A stretch of 37,285 nt of DNA. Origin: Actinomycetota bacterium (GTDB taxonomy: Bacteria; Actinomycetota; Aquicultoria; Aquicultorales; Aquicultoraceae). Positions 9,284 through 17,703 of the stretch are shown in pieces. Position 1 is the first letter of the stretch. Each line of letters starts with the position of its first letter. The DNA lies in contig JACUUO010000011.1 in the NCBI GenBank assembly GCA_014859275.1, positions 1-37,285 of the forward strand. The letters run 5' to 3'. Under the pieces are notes generated by a model. The model saw only the letters and a list, made by a program, of their open reading frames with translations. It was not told where the DNA came from and made no database searches. The position numbers were made by a program, and so were the translations under genes.

Positions 9284-10681
9284 TTATCTTGCATCCATCG
9301 GAATATACTCCCGGCGCGAGGCGACGCTCTTATAAGCAGGCCGGATGATCTTGCCTACGTTCGCGATCTCTTCGATCCGGTGCGCGCACCAGCCTACGAT
9401 ACGGGCAATGGCAAACACGGGGGTATATAGTTCAAGTGGTATGCCCAGTATTTTATAGATAAATCCTGAATAGAAATCGACGTTCGCACAGACACCTTTG
9501 TACATTTTGCGCTTCTTGACGATCACTTCCGGGGCCAGCTTTTCAACCTTCGCGTACAGTCTAAACTCCTTATCCAGGCCTTTTTCACTGGCCAACACTT
9601 CGGCATATTGCCTTAAGATCAACGTTCGTGGGTCTGAAACCGAATACACGGGATGACCCATGCCGTAGATCAACCCTGATCGATCAAACGCCTCTTTATC
9701 CAGCAATCTTGTGAGATAGTTCTGGACCTCCTGGTCGTCTTCCCAGTCATAGACCTCAGCCTTTAGCTCCTCAAACATTTGAACTACTTTTACATTTGCC
9801 CCGCCGTGACGAGGTCCCTTAAGCGAGCCTAGCGACGCCGCGATAGTTGAGTAGGTATCTGTGCCGCTTGAAGAGACCACGTGTGCGGTAAATGAGGAGT
9901 TATTACCGCCTCCATGTTCCGCGTGCAGAACCAGCGTCAAATCGAGTATCTGGGCCTCCAGTTTAGAGTACTTGCTATCAGGTCGCAGCATATGTAAGAT
10001 GTTTTCCGCCGTCGATAATTCAGGATCGGGACGGTGGATCACCAGACTTCTACCCAGGAAGTGATGTACATACGTCTGGTAGGCATAAACGGTAAGCGTC
10101 GGGAAAGCGGCGATTAGCTGCAGGCTTTGCCGAAGGATATTTGCGATCGAGATATCATCCGGCTGTTTATCAAACGAATACAAGACCAGCACACTCCGTG
10201 CGAGAGCGTTCATGACATCGCGGCTCGGCATTTTAAGAATCGCATCATGAACGAAACGCTTTGGCAATTCACGATAACCCGCTAGGTGCTTTTCAAAGAG
10301 GTTCAACTGTTCTCTATCCGGAAGACTGCCGAATAGCAGCAAATAGCATGTTTCTTCGTAGCCGTGGCGGCCGTCCTGAGTGAATCCCTCCACAATCTGC
10401 GCGATATCGATCCCTCGATAAATTAACAGTCCCGGAGCCGGCACAAGCTCATCGCCGTCAAGAGCAGTTGCCACAACATCACCGATCCGCGTCAGCCCTG
10501 CCAAAACGCCTTTGCCGGCTATGTCTCGTAAGCCCCTCTTAACGTCATGCTTAGCATACAGCTCTGACTCAACCGCACAGCTTGCTTTTGCCATTAAACT
10601 CCATGCATCAAGTGAAGCGCCAAGCGTGTCTTCGGCTCCCTTTGCTCGTAATGTTTTCTCGTTGGGAATTTGTGACTTCAT
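9284..10681 (-). CDS. gltA: Citrate synthase (type I-like, with N-terminal extension)
   Basis: This condenses oxaloacetate and acetyl-CoA to citrate. It has 465 residues, longer than the roughly 370-430 of common bacterial forms because of an N-terminal extension of about 60 residues before the GLLIYRGIDI segment. Active-site landmarks are visible: LHAEHGGGNNSSFT, GPRHGGAN, YGMGHPVYSVSDPR, and the acidic residue in CANVDFYSG; the C-terminal RIVGWCAHRIEE helix is also typical. The ATG has AAGGAG 7 nt upstream. It converges on queF with only 23 bp between stops. A 2-methylcitrate synthase cannot be excluded from sequence alone. Confidence 0.92.
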   Translation of the reverse strand: MKSQIPNEKTLRAKGAEDTLGASLDAWSLMAKASCAVESELYAKHDVKRGLRDIAGKGVLAGLTRIGDVVATALDGDELVPAPGLLIYRGIDIAQIVEGFTQDGRHGYEETCYLLLFGSLPDREQLNLFEKHLAGYRELPKRFVHDAILKMPSRDVMNALARSVLVLYSFDKQPDDISIANILRQSLQLIAAFPTLTVYAYQTYVHHFLGRSLVIHRPDPELSTAENILHMLRPDSKYSKLEAQILDLTLVLHAEHGGGNNSSFTAHVVSSSGTDTYSTIAASLGSLKGPRHGGANVKVVQMFEELKAEVYDWEDDQEVQNYLTRLLDKEAFDRSGLIYGMGHPVYSVSDPRTLILRQYAEVLASEKGLDKEFRLYAKVEKLAPEVIVKKRKMYKGVCANVDFYSGFIYKILGIPLELYTPVFAIARIVGWCAHRIEEIANVGKIIRPAYKSVASRREYIPMDAR

Positions 10682-11280
10682 TTTGTTGCTCCTTTTGCCC
10701 AGGACTAGCTTCTCCCGGCAGAAGCTGCAGGCTTAATGGTCAGTAGCTGAAAAAAGGTTTAACAACACGGAAATTATAAGCAGGTAACTTACCTTACCGG
10801 GGAATGCTTCGGGCTTACCCCTTCTCTTTACATTTTACCATAAAAGCCACAGATGCTGGGTAGTGGATTCACAGTTACGCTAATTAAAAATTTCCATAAG
10901 GGCCGGTTTGCTAAGCCGGGGTATGCGGTATCGATATATAACAATTTGAAGCGATTCGTAGAGAAAGTTTACTTTTTAGGAAACTACGACCCCTCGTCCT
11001 TGGAATATAACCTTTCGGAGACAGCAGTTTTAAAGTAGGTGCTGTCCTCCCTTGCCTATAATGGGTACATTCCCCTGACTCTTATAGTGGTGCCAGAGGC
11101 CGCCCGATGAATCGGGCAACTACGGATGATATAGCGTCACACTATGCGATGCTTTTGCTAAAGTAGTCGCTCGCGAAATGCAGTAAGGGAAGCTCCCGCC
11201 CTCCTGGAGAACGCCCCGGTGAAGTGGCTAATGTTAGTAAAACCGCTCTCGAAGCATACCTTGGTTATGGAAAGGAATCT
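10682..11280. other. 599-bp region without a convincing gene
   Basis: This separates citrate synthase from glmS (both minus). It contains one REP-like palindrome (11101-11123). A 61-codon plus-strand frame at 10853-11038 has a plausible composition but no ribosome site and no family I recognise, so I leave it uncalled. Confidence 0.55.
11101..11123 (-). repeat. REP-like palindrome, family A, copy 1
   Basis: Read on the minus strand it is GTAG, then TT, then the inverted repeat GCCCGAT/ATCGGGC with a 2-nt centre. The same unit occurs at 17560-17581, 31489-31511 and 31532-31553, always intergenic and always in this orientation. A GTAG head followed by a palindrome is the hallmark of REP sequences mobilised by RAYT (TnpA-REP) transposases. 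Confidence 0.7.
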
Positions 11281-13104
11281 TTATTCAACCGTTACGCTCT
11301 TTGCTAGGTTTCTCGGTTGATCTACATTGCAACCCCTGATCTTTGCGATACAATACGCCAGAAGTTGAAGTGGGATAACCGCAGGTATAGCGGAGAGAAA
11401 CTCGGATGTTTCTGGGACGTAAAAGACGTAATCAGCGTGTTGTTTTATCTCCTCATCGCCCTCGGTGGCAACGGCGATAACGTAAGAATCGCGCGCCTTA
11501 ACCTCCTGGATGTTGCTTATGACCTTCTCATAAGTATGACCTTTGGTCGCCACAACGACCACAGGGACACTTCTCTCAAGAAGTGCGATCGGGCCGTGCT
11601 TCATCTCTCCTGCCGCATAGCCCTCGGCGTGGATATAAGAAATCTCCTTTAGTTTGAGCGCACCCTCCATTGCAACGGGGACACCGATTCCCCTCCCCAA
11701 GAATAGGAAGCTTTTGCAATCGGAAAACTCCCTGGCGCACTCCTCTATAGTCGCTATATCTACCAACAATCCAGATACCTTCTTGGGGAGGTCCTTTAGT
11801 TCAGACGCCAGCACATCAATCTCTGCCTGCGGCATCGTATCCCGCACCTGGGCGAGGTAGAGTGCAAGCGTGTAGATAGCCGCCATCTGTGATACGAGCG
11901 TCTTGGTCGCCGCAACACCGATCTCAGGCCCGGCGTGTGTATAAATCGTACCGTCCGCCTCCCTAGTGATACTGCTTCCAACGACGTTGCTTACCGCCAT
12001 TACCTTGGCGCCCCTCGCCCTAGCCTCCCGTAAGCTCGCAAGGGTATCCGCTGTCTCGCCCGACTGGGAAATGGCCACCACCAGGGTATTTTTATCAATT
12101 ACCGGATTTCGATACCTAAACTCCGAAGCGATATCGATCTCGACCGGAATCCGGGCCCAATTTTCTATGACACTCTTGCCCACCAGGCCGGCATGGTAAG
12201 ACGTACCGCACGCTACAATGAAGATTTTGCCCACCGCCTTAACAATATCGTCGGTCAGGTGGGAAGAGTTCTCAAGAACGACCTTACCATCCTGAAATCT
12301 GCTCCTGATGGTCTCTCTTATCGCCACCGGTTGCTCGTAGATCTCTTTAAGCATAAAGTCCTCGTAGCCGCACTTTTCTGCAGCCTCATCATCCCAGTGA
12401 ACGTTAAATACCTCCCGTTCAACAACTAAGTCATCGATGGTAAGAATTCTTACGCCGTCACAGGTGACTTCAGCCAGCTCGTCATTGTCCAGCAATATGA
12501 CGCTTCTGGTGCAACCAAGAATTGCGGGAATATCCGAGGCGATAAAATTCTCTCCGTTACCGAGGCCCAATACTAATGGGCTATCCTTGCGGGCGGCGAT
12601 AATCCTATCCGGCTCATGCCTACTGATAACCGCAATCGCAAAGGACCCTTTAACCTCTTGTATGGCGGCCCTTACTGCCTCAAGAAGGTTACCATCATAT
12701 TTTTCCTCTATAAGATGGGAGATGACCTCGGTATCGGTCTCAGATTTAAAGATATGACCTCTTGATTGAAGTCCTTCCCTTAAAGCTAGAAAGTTTTCTA
12801 TGATACCGTTATGGACTATCGCAAGATCTCCTGAGCAGTCGGTATGCGGGTGGGCGTTCTCTTCGGATGGTCTACCGTGGGTCGCCCAGCGGGTATGGCC
12901 GATACCAACTAAGCCGGGCAGCGCGCCATCCAGAAGCGCATCTTCTAATCCTTTTAACTTACCGAGCCGTCTTACAATGCTTATTTCTCCATTTAAAATA
13001 GCTATCCCCGCAGAATCATAACCCCTATACTCCAATCGCTTAAGACCATTAATCAGTATGGGCACGGTATCCCTCTGGCCGATATATCCGACAATTCCGC
13101 ACAT
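11281..13104 (-). CDS. glmS: Glutamine--fructose-6-phosphate aminotransferase GlmS
   Basis: This makes glucosamine-6-phosphate from fructose-6-phosphate and glutamine, the first step to UDP-GlcNAc and the cell wall. It has 607 residues, the usual length. The N-terminal nucleophile Cys2 opens MCGIVGYIG, followed by HTRWATHG and the GlnAT-II fold to about 220. Two SIS domains follow (ACGTSYHAG and SQSGETADT near 300-350; GRGIGVPVAMEGALKLKE near 470), and it ends in the conserved LAKSVTVE. The ATG has AGGGAG 5 nt upstream. A glmS ribozyme lies in its leader, so expression should fall when glucosamine-6-phosphate is plentiful. It works with glmM just upstream. Confidence 0.97.
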   Translation of the reverse strand: MCGIVGYIGQRDTVPILINGLKRLEYRGYDSAGIAILNGEISIVRRLGKLKGLEDALLDGALPGLVGIGHTRWATHGRPSEENAHPHTDCSGDLAIVHNGIIENFLALREGLQSRGHIFKSETDTEVISHLIEEKYDGNLLEAVRAAIQEVKGSFAIAVISRHEPDRIIAARKDSPLVLGLGNGENFIASDIPAILGCTRSVILLDNDELAEVTCDGVRILTIDDLVVEREVFNVHWDDEAAEKCGYEDFMLKEIYEQPVAIRETIRSRFQDGKVVLENSSHLTDDIVKAVGKIFIVACGTSYHAGLVGKSVIENWARIPVEIDIASEFRYRNPVIDKNTLVVAISQSGETADTLASLREARARGAKVMAVSNVVGSSITREADGTIYTHAGPEIGVAATKTLVSQMAAIYTLALYLAQVRDTMPQAEIDVLASELKDLPKKVSGLLVDIATIEECAREFSDCKSFLFLGRGIGVPVAMEGALKLKEISYIHAEGYAAGEMKHGPIALLERSVPVVVVATKGHTYEKVISNIQEVKARDSYVIAVATEGDEEIKQHADYVFYVPETSEFLSAIPAVIPLQLLAYCIAKIRGCNVDQPRNLAKSVTVE

Positions 13105-13227
13105 ACTTTCTCCCTTCTACAACGCCAACATGACAACAGAAAGTAAACTAAATACAGCTAATCAGGGGATTATCATGGAGCACCGGTGTGGGGATGTAAA
13201 AATAAACATACCAGTTCCTCCGCCACC

Positions 13228-13378
13228 TGATACCCTTTTGTCCCGGTAGTCACCCACCGGTTTTGTAGGTATCATTACGACCGTGGCCTGCCGAGAGGCA
13301 TCCGCCGAATGCTTTAAAAGCTCCTCGATCAACCTCTCCCTCGTCAACTGTCCTTAAACAAAGGCCAGTTCTGGCGCT
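13228..13378 (-). ncRNA. glmS ribozyme: glmS ribozyme (glucosamine-6-phosphate-activated self-cleaving riboswitch)
   Basis: On the minus strand, about 125 nt before glmS, the conserved pieces of the ribozyme appear in order: the cleavage-site strand A/GCGCCAGAACTGGC (cleavage predicted between 13378 and 13377), GTTGACGAGG, GAGGTTGATCGA, the core TTCGGCGGATGCCTC, then helix P3 (TGATACC/GGTATCA) enclosing P4 (CCGGT/ACCGG with GGGTGAC). The length of about 150 nt fits the class. It cleaves the glmS leader when it binds glucosamine-6-phosphate. A 61-codon minus-strand frame running through it is spurious. Confidence 0.95.
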
Positions 13379-13561
13379 TGCTTTATCCCCTACTTGTGAC
13401 CTAGCTATTGCGGTATCTTTAGCGATATGTTTGTTAGCTTATCCTTAATAAGATATCTTGTTTTTAGACTTTTTATCGTCTTGCAGGTCAGATAACTACG
13501 TTCCAATCTACGCAATATCCAGATCTATTATCCCCAATTTTTCGGCTACAATATTCCCTTT

Positions 13562-13589
13562 ATTTAATCATCCTTTCAATTGCTGTCAA
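13562..13589 (-). promoter_or_regulatory. Candidate promoter for the glmS ribozyme-glmS transcript
   Basis: On the minus strand TTGACA (13589-13584) is followed after 16 nt by TTAAAT (13567-13562). It lies 55 bp after the glmM stop and about 180 nt ahead of the ribozyme cleavage site, the expected place for an independent glmS promoter. The -10 box matches only 4 of 6 positions. Confidence 0.45.
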
Positions 13590-13643
13590 AGGTTATTATA
13601 CTACAAATCTGTTACTGCTCGCCAGCTATACTTAAGAACAGCT

Positions 13644-14990
13644 CTATTTATTACCACCAGCTTCAACGAAACATTTCCCTATTACACCGGCAACCCTATG
13701 TGCAATAAAGTTGGCGCTATCAAAACTATCGCTCTCAACCATAACCCTAATCAAAGGCTCGGTCCCAGATTGTCTTACCAGAATCCTACCCCTGCTACCC
13801 AATTCCTCCTCGGCCTCCCTAATACTCTCCTTTATAGATGGAACCTCCTGCCACCCATTTATCCCTTTTGCCTTAACATTGACCAAAACCTGCGGCATTT
13901 TTTCCATTACCCTCCTAAGTTCGGAGAGTTTACTTCCAGTCTGCATCATAATGGAAGCTAGTTGTAGTGCAGTTATAATCCCATCACCGGTCGTATTATA
14001 ATCTAGAAATATGATATGTCCAGATTGTTCTCCGCCGACGGCTACATCCTTCTTCAACATCTCCTCCAGGACATAGCGATCGCCAACTTTGGTCTTAGCT
14101 ATACCAATACCATGTTTTTTCATAGCTAGATCAAAACCCAGGTTGGCCATAACTGTAGTAACAAGCGAATCTTTAGGCAGCCTACCCTGCTTTTTAAGAT
14201 GGACAGCACAGATTGCCAACATAAAATCGCCATCGACGGTCTCCCCGGCCTCATCGACCGCTATAACACGATCGGCATCACCATCGTGGGCAAACCCTAC
14301 GTCAACATCGTGTGACGTAACAATCTCCTGTATATACTCTGTATGGGTCGAACCACAGCCAAGGTTGATGTTGGTCCCATTTGGGCTTGTATTTACCGCC
14401 ATAACCTCAGCACCGAGCTGGCGAAATACCGCCGGTGACACCTGATACGCCGCACCATGCCCGCAGTCAATTGCCACCTTAAGGCCCTCTAAATTACCAG
14501 CGATTGTGTTTACAACATGATCTATATAGAGGTCGGTTGCATATTTACTCGACTTAACCGTACCGATGCTTGGTCCAGTTGGCAGGTCCATATACCCCAC
14601 CATTGCGGCCTCTATCTCATCTTCAATGCTATCGGCCAACTTAAAACCATCAGGACCGAAGAATTTGATACCGTTATATTCAGCGGGATTATGCGACGCA
14701 GAAATAACCACACCACCATCAGCCCTAAGAGCCTTCGTGAGATAGGCGATTGCAGGCGTTGGTAGAACACTGACTTTAAGCGCCTGAGATCCAACAGAGC
14801 AAATCCCGGCGGCTAACGCTGCTTCAAACATATCCCCTGATATCCTCGTATCCTTCCCGATAACAAAAACCCCGCCTCTTCCTTTAGTGAGAACACTTGC
14901 ACCAGCCTGTCCAAGTTTAAAGGCCAGCTCAGCTGTAAGATCTACATTCGCAACTCCACGAATTCCATCAGTTCCAAAAAATCGCGTCAA
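13644..14990 (-). CDS. glmM: Phosphoglucosamine mutase GlmM
   Basis: This interconverts glucosamine-6-phosphate and glucosamine-1-phosphate for UDP-GlcNAc. It is about 448 residues, the family norm. It shows the N-terminal RFFGTDGIRGVAN, the active-site phosphoserine in VISASHNPAEYNG, the Mg-binding DGDADR, the sugar-binding GEQSGH, and the phosphate-binding RQSGTEPLIRV loop. I place the start at a TTG at 14990 with GGAGG 6 nt upstream, which gives the usual N-terminus; an in-frame GTG at 15008 would swallow the ribosome site. It stands between the racemase-like gene and glmS on the same strand. Confidence 0.96.
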   Translation of the reverse strand: MTRFFGTDGIRGVANVDLTAELAFKLGQAGASVLTKGRGGVFVIGKDTRISGDMFEAALAAGICSVGSQALKVSVLPTPAIAYLTKALRADGGVVISASHNPAEYNGIKFFGPDGFKLADSIEDEIEAAMVGYMDLPTGPSIGTVKSSKYATDLYIDHVVNTIAGNLEGLKVAIDCGHGAAYQVSPAVFRQLGAEVMAVNTSPNGTNINLGCGSTHTEYIQEIVTSHDVDVGFAHDGDADRVIAVDEAGETVDGDFMLAICAVHLKKQGRLPKDSLVTTVMANLGFDLAMKKHGIGIAKTKVGDRYVLEEMLKKDVAVGGEQSGHIIFLDYNTTGDGIITALQLASIMMQTGSKLSELRRVMEKMPQVLVNVKAKGINGWQEVPSIKESIREAEEELGSRGRILVRQSGTEPLIRVMVESDSFDSANFIAHRVAGVIGKCFVEAGGNK

Positions 14991-15208
14991 GCTCCACCTC
15001 CGGATCACTGAAAAGCCGCTTCAAACGCGGCAGGTAAACGTTACCACTCCTAAAAATTGGAACGCCGACGGCCTGTAAGCGATTATCAGGTGCTTCTATT
15101 GAGTCCTAAAGGACGCATAACAGACCTTGTTAATAACCCCTCTAGTATATCATTTATGTTTCGCATGTAACAAAATTTCACCGGTTTGGGAAATACACAT
15201 GTTACCTT

Positions 15209-15231
15209 TCAGGGCTAAAGCCCTGAGCTAC
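15209..15231 (-). repeat. REP-like palindrome, family B
   Basis: On the minus strand it reads GTAGC, then the perfect inverted repeat TCAGGGCT/AGCCCTGA with a 2-nt centre. It shares the GTAG head with family A but has a different stem. There is a single copy in the window. Confidence 0.5.
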
Positions 15232-15256
15232 GGGGGTGTATCCATCCGATTCCTTA

Positions 15257-15291
15257 ATTCTGGATTCTGGCCTCTGACTCCTGGCTCCTGC
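15257..15291. repeat. Degenerate 7-bp tandem repeat tract (ATTCTGG type)
   Basis: Five consecutive 7-mers in perfect register: the first two are identical (ATTCTGG), and the next three keep the pattern NYYCTGR. The same unit appears on the opposite strand at 34222-34254. Confidence 0.55.
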
Positions 15292-15315
15292 ACGCCAATC
15301 ATTCTCCGCAATATC

Positions 15316-16332
15316 CTAAACAAATACCTTCTCAACAAAGGGGGATGTCATGGCTGCAAGCATGGCCTCGTAGCTGGGCAAGAAAGCCATGCTATCCCCG
15401 GCCCCATAGGTAAATTGAGAACCAGTTACATCGATAACCAGGTGATCGCTGCTCCTCCTCAACAATTGCGCACCTGTATCTAGCGGTCTCATCTCGCCCC
15501 TACATATATCCTGAACCCCGAGGGCAAGAATCGCCCTCTTTCTAACATTTCTGGTATGTAATAACACCGGCTTTTCCTTTACTTCTATTATTTCCGCCTC
15601 TAATATTATCGCATCCTGGAAGGTTCCGGGGATGGGATCGAAATTAATCGTCTCTTGCCCCAAAAGAATGGCCTCACCCAACCTGAACTGGTTAACCTCG
15701 GATGGGACTAAGCCCGTCTCTATCAATTTCCAGGCGCTTGAATTGCCGCCTGAGATTACCGGAAGCTCGATCCCAAGATTTTTCCGTAATAGATAAGCGC
15801 TCTCTACGAGACGCTCAAGCACTGCTGGAGTTGGCGAAATACCCTGGAGACAGGCCACATTGGTTCCAATCCCTTCAATATCGATCCAAGGAAGATCCAT
15901 CGCCTCCTTCACGAAGGCGAGTAGGTCGCCGGGAAGAACTCCTTCGCGTAGGTCGCCGGTCTCCACCATCACTATCACCTTATATCTCTTGCGTATGGAC
16001 TCGGCCGCCCCAGATAGCAATCTGATGGTGCTAAGCTCAGACACCAGGCAGATATCGGTTATTTCTGCCACTTGTGGAATTTCGCTATGCATCGGCTGTC
16101 TGAGCGCCATTAAGGGAACCCCTGTATTAATCAAGCGCCTGAGATTTAAAAGTCTGGAATCAGCAATAAGCGATGCACCACCAGCGATCATTGCACCAGC
16201 CACATTGGGGCTTCCAAGGCACGCTTTAGTAACTCCGACCATTTCTATTCCGAGCGAATTAAAGGTGGAGGTAATCGTCCTTGTATTATGCTCAATCTTT
16301 TTAAGATCAATCCTGATAAGTGGCAGCAACAA
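15316..16332 (-). CDS. Alanine/ornithine racemase-family PLP-dependent protein
   Basis: This is a fold-type III PLP enzyme of about 338 residues, related to the alanine racemase N-terminal barrel and the ornithine racemase group. The PLP-binding Lys lies in MVGVTKA near residue 40, the phosphate-cup and barrel segments include ISGGNSSAW near 200, and a short C-terminal beta domain follows (GAGDSMAFLPSYEAML). The start is uncertain: a run of TTG codons (16344, 16335, 16332, 16329) surrounds GAGGTG. I prefer 16332, or 16329, because the ribosome site then lies upstream. A strong terminator ends only about 15 nt before the start, so expression probably needs read-through. Substrate (alanine, ornithine or another amino acid) is not determined. 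Confidence 0.85.
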   Translation of the reverse strand: MLLPLIRIDLKKIEHNTRTITSTFNSLGIEMVGVTKACLGSPNVAGAMIAGGASLIADSRLLNLRRLINTGVPLMALRQPMHSEIPQVAEITDICLVSELSTIRLLSGAAESIRKRYKVIVMVETGDLREGVLPGDLLAFVKEAMDLPWIDIEGIGTNVACLQGISPTPAVLERLVESAYLLRKNLGIELPVISGGNSSAWKLIETGLVPSEVNQFRLGEAILLGQETINFDPIPGTFQDAIILEAEIIEVKEKPVLLHTRNVRKRAILALGVQDICRGEMRPLDTGAQLLRRSSDHLVIDVTGSQFTYGAGDSMAFLPSYEAMLAAMTSPFVEKVFV

Positions 16333-16346
16333 CAAACACCTCAAAT

Positions 16347-16384
16347 AAAAAAGAGGCTAAAGAAATCCATTTTTCTTTAACCTC
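16347..16384 (-). terminator. Rho-independent terminator after rpsI
   Basis: On the minus strand a 13-bp stem (GAGGTTAAAGAAA paired with TTTCTTTAGCCTC, one G-U pair) with a 6-nt loop is followed directly by six Ts. It begins 17 nt after the rpsI stop. The racemase-like gene's ribosome site begins 3 nt after the T-run. Confidence 0.88.
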
Positions 16385-16400
16385 AGCGATACTTAAATCA

Positions 16401-16799
16401 TTATCTCTTGGAGAATTGCGGACGCTTGCGCGCTTTCTTCAGACCATACTTACGACGCTCTTTCATCCTCGGATCACGGGTCAACAGACCGGCTTTTTTA
16501 AGCTCGCCTCGGAAACCATCGTCAGCCTCAAGCAACGCCCTGGCAATACCATGACGCAACGCACCCGCCTGGCCGCTTACCCCGCCGCCAATTATCGACG
16601 CAATAACATCAAACCTGCCGTTTGTGCCGGTTACATTGAAAGGCTGTCGGACTAAGGTCTGGAGGGTCATACGGCCAAAATAGGCCTCTAGGCTTTTACC
16701 ATCGATATCGAACTCTCCCCTACCAGGCACCAAGCGGACCCGGGCCACGGCATCTTTTCTACGTCCCGTTCCGTAGTAAACAACTTTCTCGGCCACCAT
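16401..16799 (-). CDS. rpsI: Ribosomal protein S9
   Basis: This 132-residue small-subunit protein contacts P-site tRNA through its C-terminal tail. It begins [16 protein letters not shown] and has [19 protein letters not shown]; the basic tail with the typical [12 protein letters not shown] end is intact. Its ATG follows the rplM stop TAG directly, with AAGGAG inside the end of rplM, so the two are translationally coupled. A terminator ends the pair. Confidence 0.98.
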   Translation of the reverse strand: MVAEKVVYYGTGRRKDAVARVRLVPGRGEFDIDGKSLEAYFGRMTLQTLVRQPFNVTGTNGRFDVIASIIGGGVSGQAGALRHGIARALLEADDGFRGELKKAGLLTRDPRMKERRKYGLKKARKRPQFSKR

Positions 16800-17243
16800 C
16801 TATTCTCCTTCCACCCTAAGATCTAGTAGTTTCGGCTGCTGGGCGGCGTGTGGATGCTCTGGCCCTGCATAAACCTTTAGTTTTCTATACATTGCCCGGC
16901 CAAGACTGTTATGCGGCAACATACCCTTAACTGCCAGCTCAACAGCTCGCTCGGGATGTTTTGCAATTAGTTTTTCAAAGGTGGTCTCCTTAAGGCCACC
17001 GGGATAGCCTGAGTGGCGATAGTATTTCTTTGTCTGCGCCTTGCGGCCGGTAGTTGCAACTTTTTCTGCGTTTATGACAATGATGTAATCGCCAACATCC
17101 ATGCTTGGAGTGAACATGGGTTTATTTTTTCCCCTTAGAATGTGTGCGACTTTGCTCGCAAGTCGACCAAGCGGTATACCAGCTGCATCAACTACATACC
17201 ACTCTCGCTTAATATCCTTTGGCCTGGCCGAATATGTCTTCAT
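16800..17243 (-). CDS. rplM: Ribosomal protein L13
   Basis: This 147-residue protein is an early-assembling large-subunit protein. The family features are [42 protein letters not shown], and the [20 protein letters not shown] motif. The ATG has AGGAG just upstream, and a near-consensus promoter lies about 65 nt before it. It is the first gene of the rplM-rpsI pair. Confidence 0.98.
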   Translation of the reverse strand: MKTYSARPKDIKREWYVVDAAGIPLGRLASKVAHILRGKNKPMFTPSMDVGDYIIVINAEKVATTGRKAQTKKYYRHSGYPGGLKETTFEKLIAKHPERAVELAVKGMLPHNSLGRAMYRKLKVYAGPEHPHAAQQPKLLDLRVEGE

Positions 17244-17307
17244 TTCTCCTCCAACCCTGTATATGAAAGTAAATTATTATTCAAAACGCTACTAATGCAA
17301 CCATAAC

Positions 17308-17336
17308 ATATTACATAAAACCGCGACGAGTGTCAA
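17308..17336 (-). promoter_or_regulatory. Strong sigma-70 type promoter for rplM-rpsI
   Basis: On the minus strand a consensus TTGACA (17336-17331), a 17-nt spacer and TAATAT (17313-17308) precede rplM. This is the best promoter in the window, fitting a ribosomal protein operon. It implies a 5' leader of roughly 55-60 nt. Confidence 0.82.
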
Positions 17337-17470
17337 TATAACGACGTTCTAACGCTCTGTTTAAGAATGATGGCTGTCAACAGCTAGAAGCATTGAGTTG
17401 CAAATCCCTTAGTCACCTTCACATAGTGCTGAATAGGTATAGGGTGCTGTAGTGCGGAAGTTAGGACGTG

Positions 17471-17505
17471 TTAGCCAGTGGCCACTTGGCTCTTGGCCAT
17501 TGGCT
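17471..17505. repeat. Degenerate 7-bp tandem repeat tract (TTGGCY type)
   Basis: Five 7-mers in register, such as CTTGGCT, CTTGGCC and ATTGGCT. The sequence differs from the other tracts but the period is the same. Confidence 0.55.
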
Positions 17506-17559
17506 TATCCCTCATTTCTTACCCACACTAACTGGTAAACTGCAGCACTGCTAGAGTCC

Positions 17560-17581
17560 ACCCGATGAATCGGGCAACTAC
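17560..17581 (-). repeat. REP-like palindrome, family A, copy 2
   Basis: Same GTAG-headed unit as at 11101, except that the outermost G of the stem is replaced (stem CCCGAT/ATCGGG). Confidence 0.65.
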
Positions 17582-17650
17582 ATAGCATATGGTACTGGGT
17601 AACTATTCCTACATCTTCTACCCACATCCCTGGTTCCTGGTAACCCGGTT

Positions 17651-17682
17651 ACCAATTCACCCATTCACCGTCTCACCGATCG
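17651..17682. repeat. Degenerate 8-bp tandem repeat tract (ACCNATTC type)
   Basis: Four 8-mers in register, the first two being ACCAATTC and ACCCATTC, ending just before the hemW stop. Further TTCACC fragments continue towards 17700. Confidence 0.5.
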
Positions 17683-17703
17683 CCAACTCTTCTGTTCACC
17701 GAT

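Larger units (their letters stand above)
14991..15315. other. 325-bp gap between the racemase-like gene and glmM
   Basis: The only structure visible is a GTAG-headed palindrome (15209-15231) and a degenerate 7-bp tandem tract (15257-15291). I see no gene in it. Confidence 0.6.
17244..17703. other. 460-bp intergenic region with promoter and mixed repeats
   Basis: Besides the rplM promoter this gap holds a degenerate 7-bp tandem tract (17471-17505), a REP-like copy (17560-17581) and a degenerate 8-bp tract (17651-17682). No gene is visible. Confidence 0.65.

Noticed and set aside
10853-11038. 61-codon plus-strand ORF between citrate synthase and glmS
   Set aside because: No ribosome site, no recognised family, and no neighbour on that strand.
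13162-13347. 61-codon minus-strand ORF upstream of glmS
   Set aside because: It lies inside the glmS ribozyme; its apparent open frame is explained by the conserved RNA sequence.
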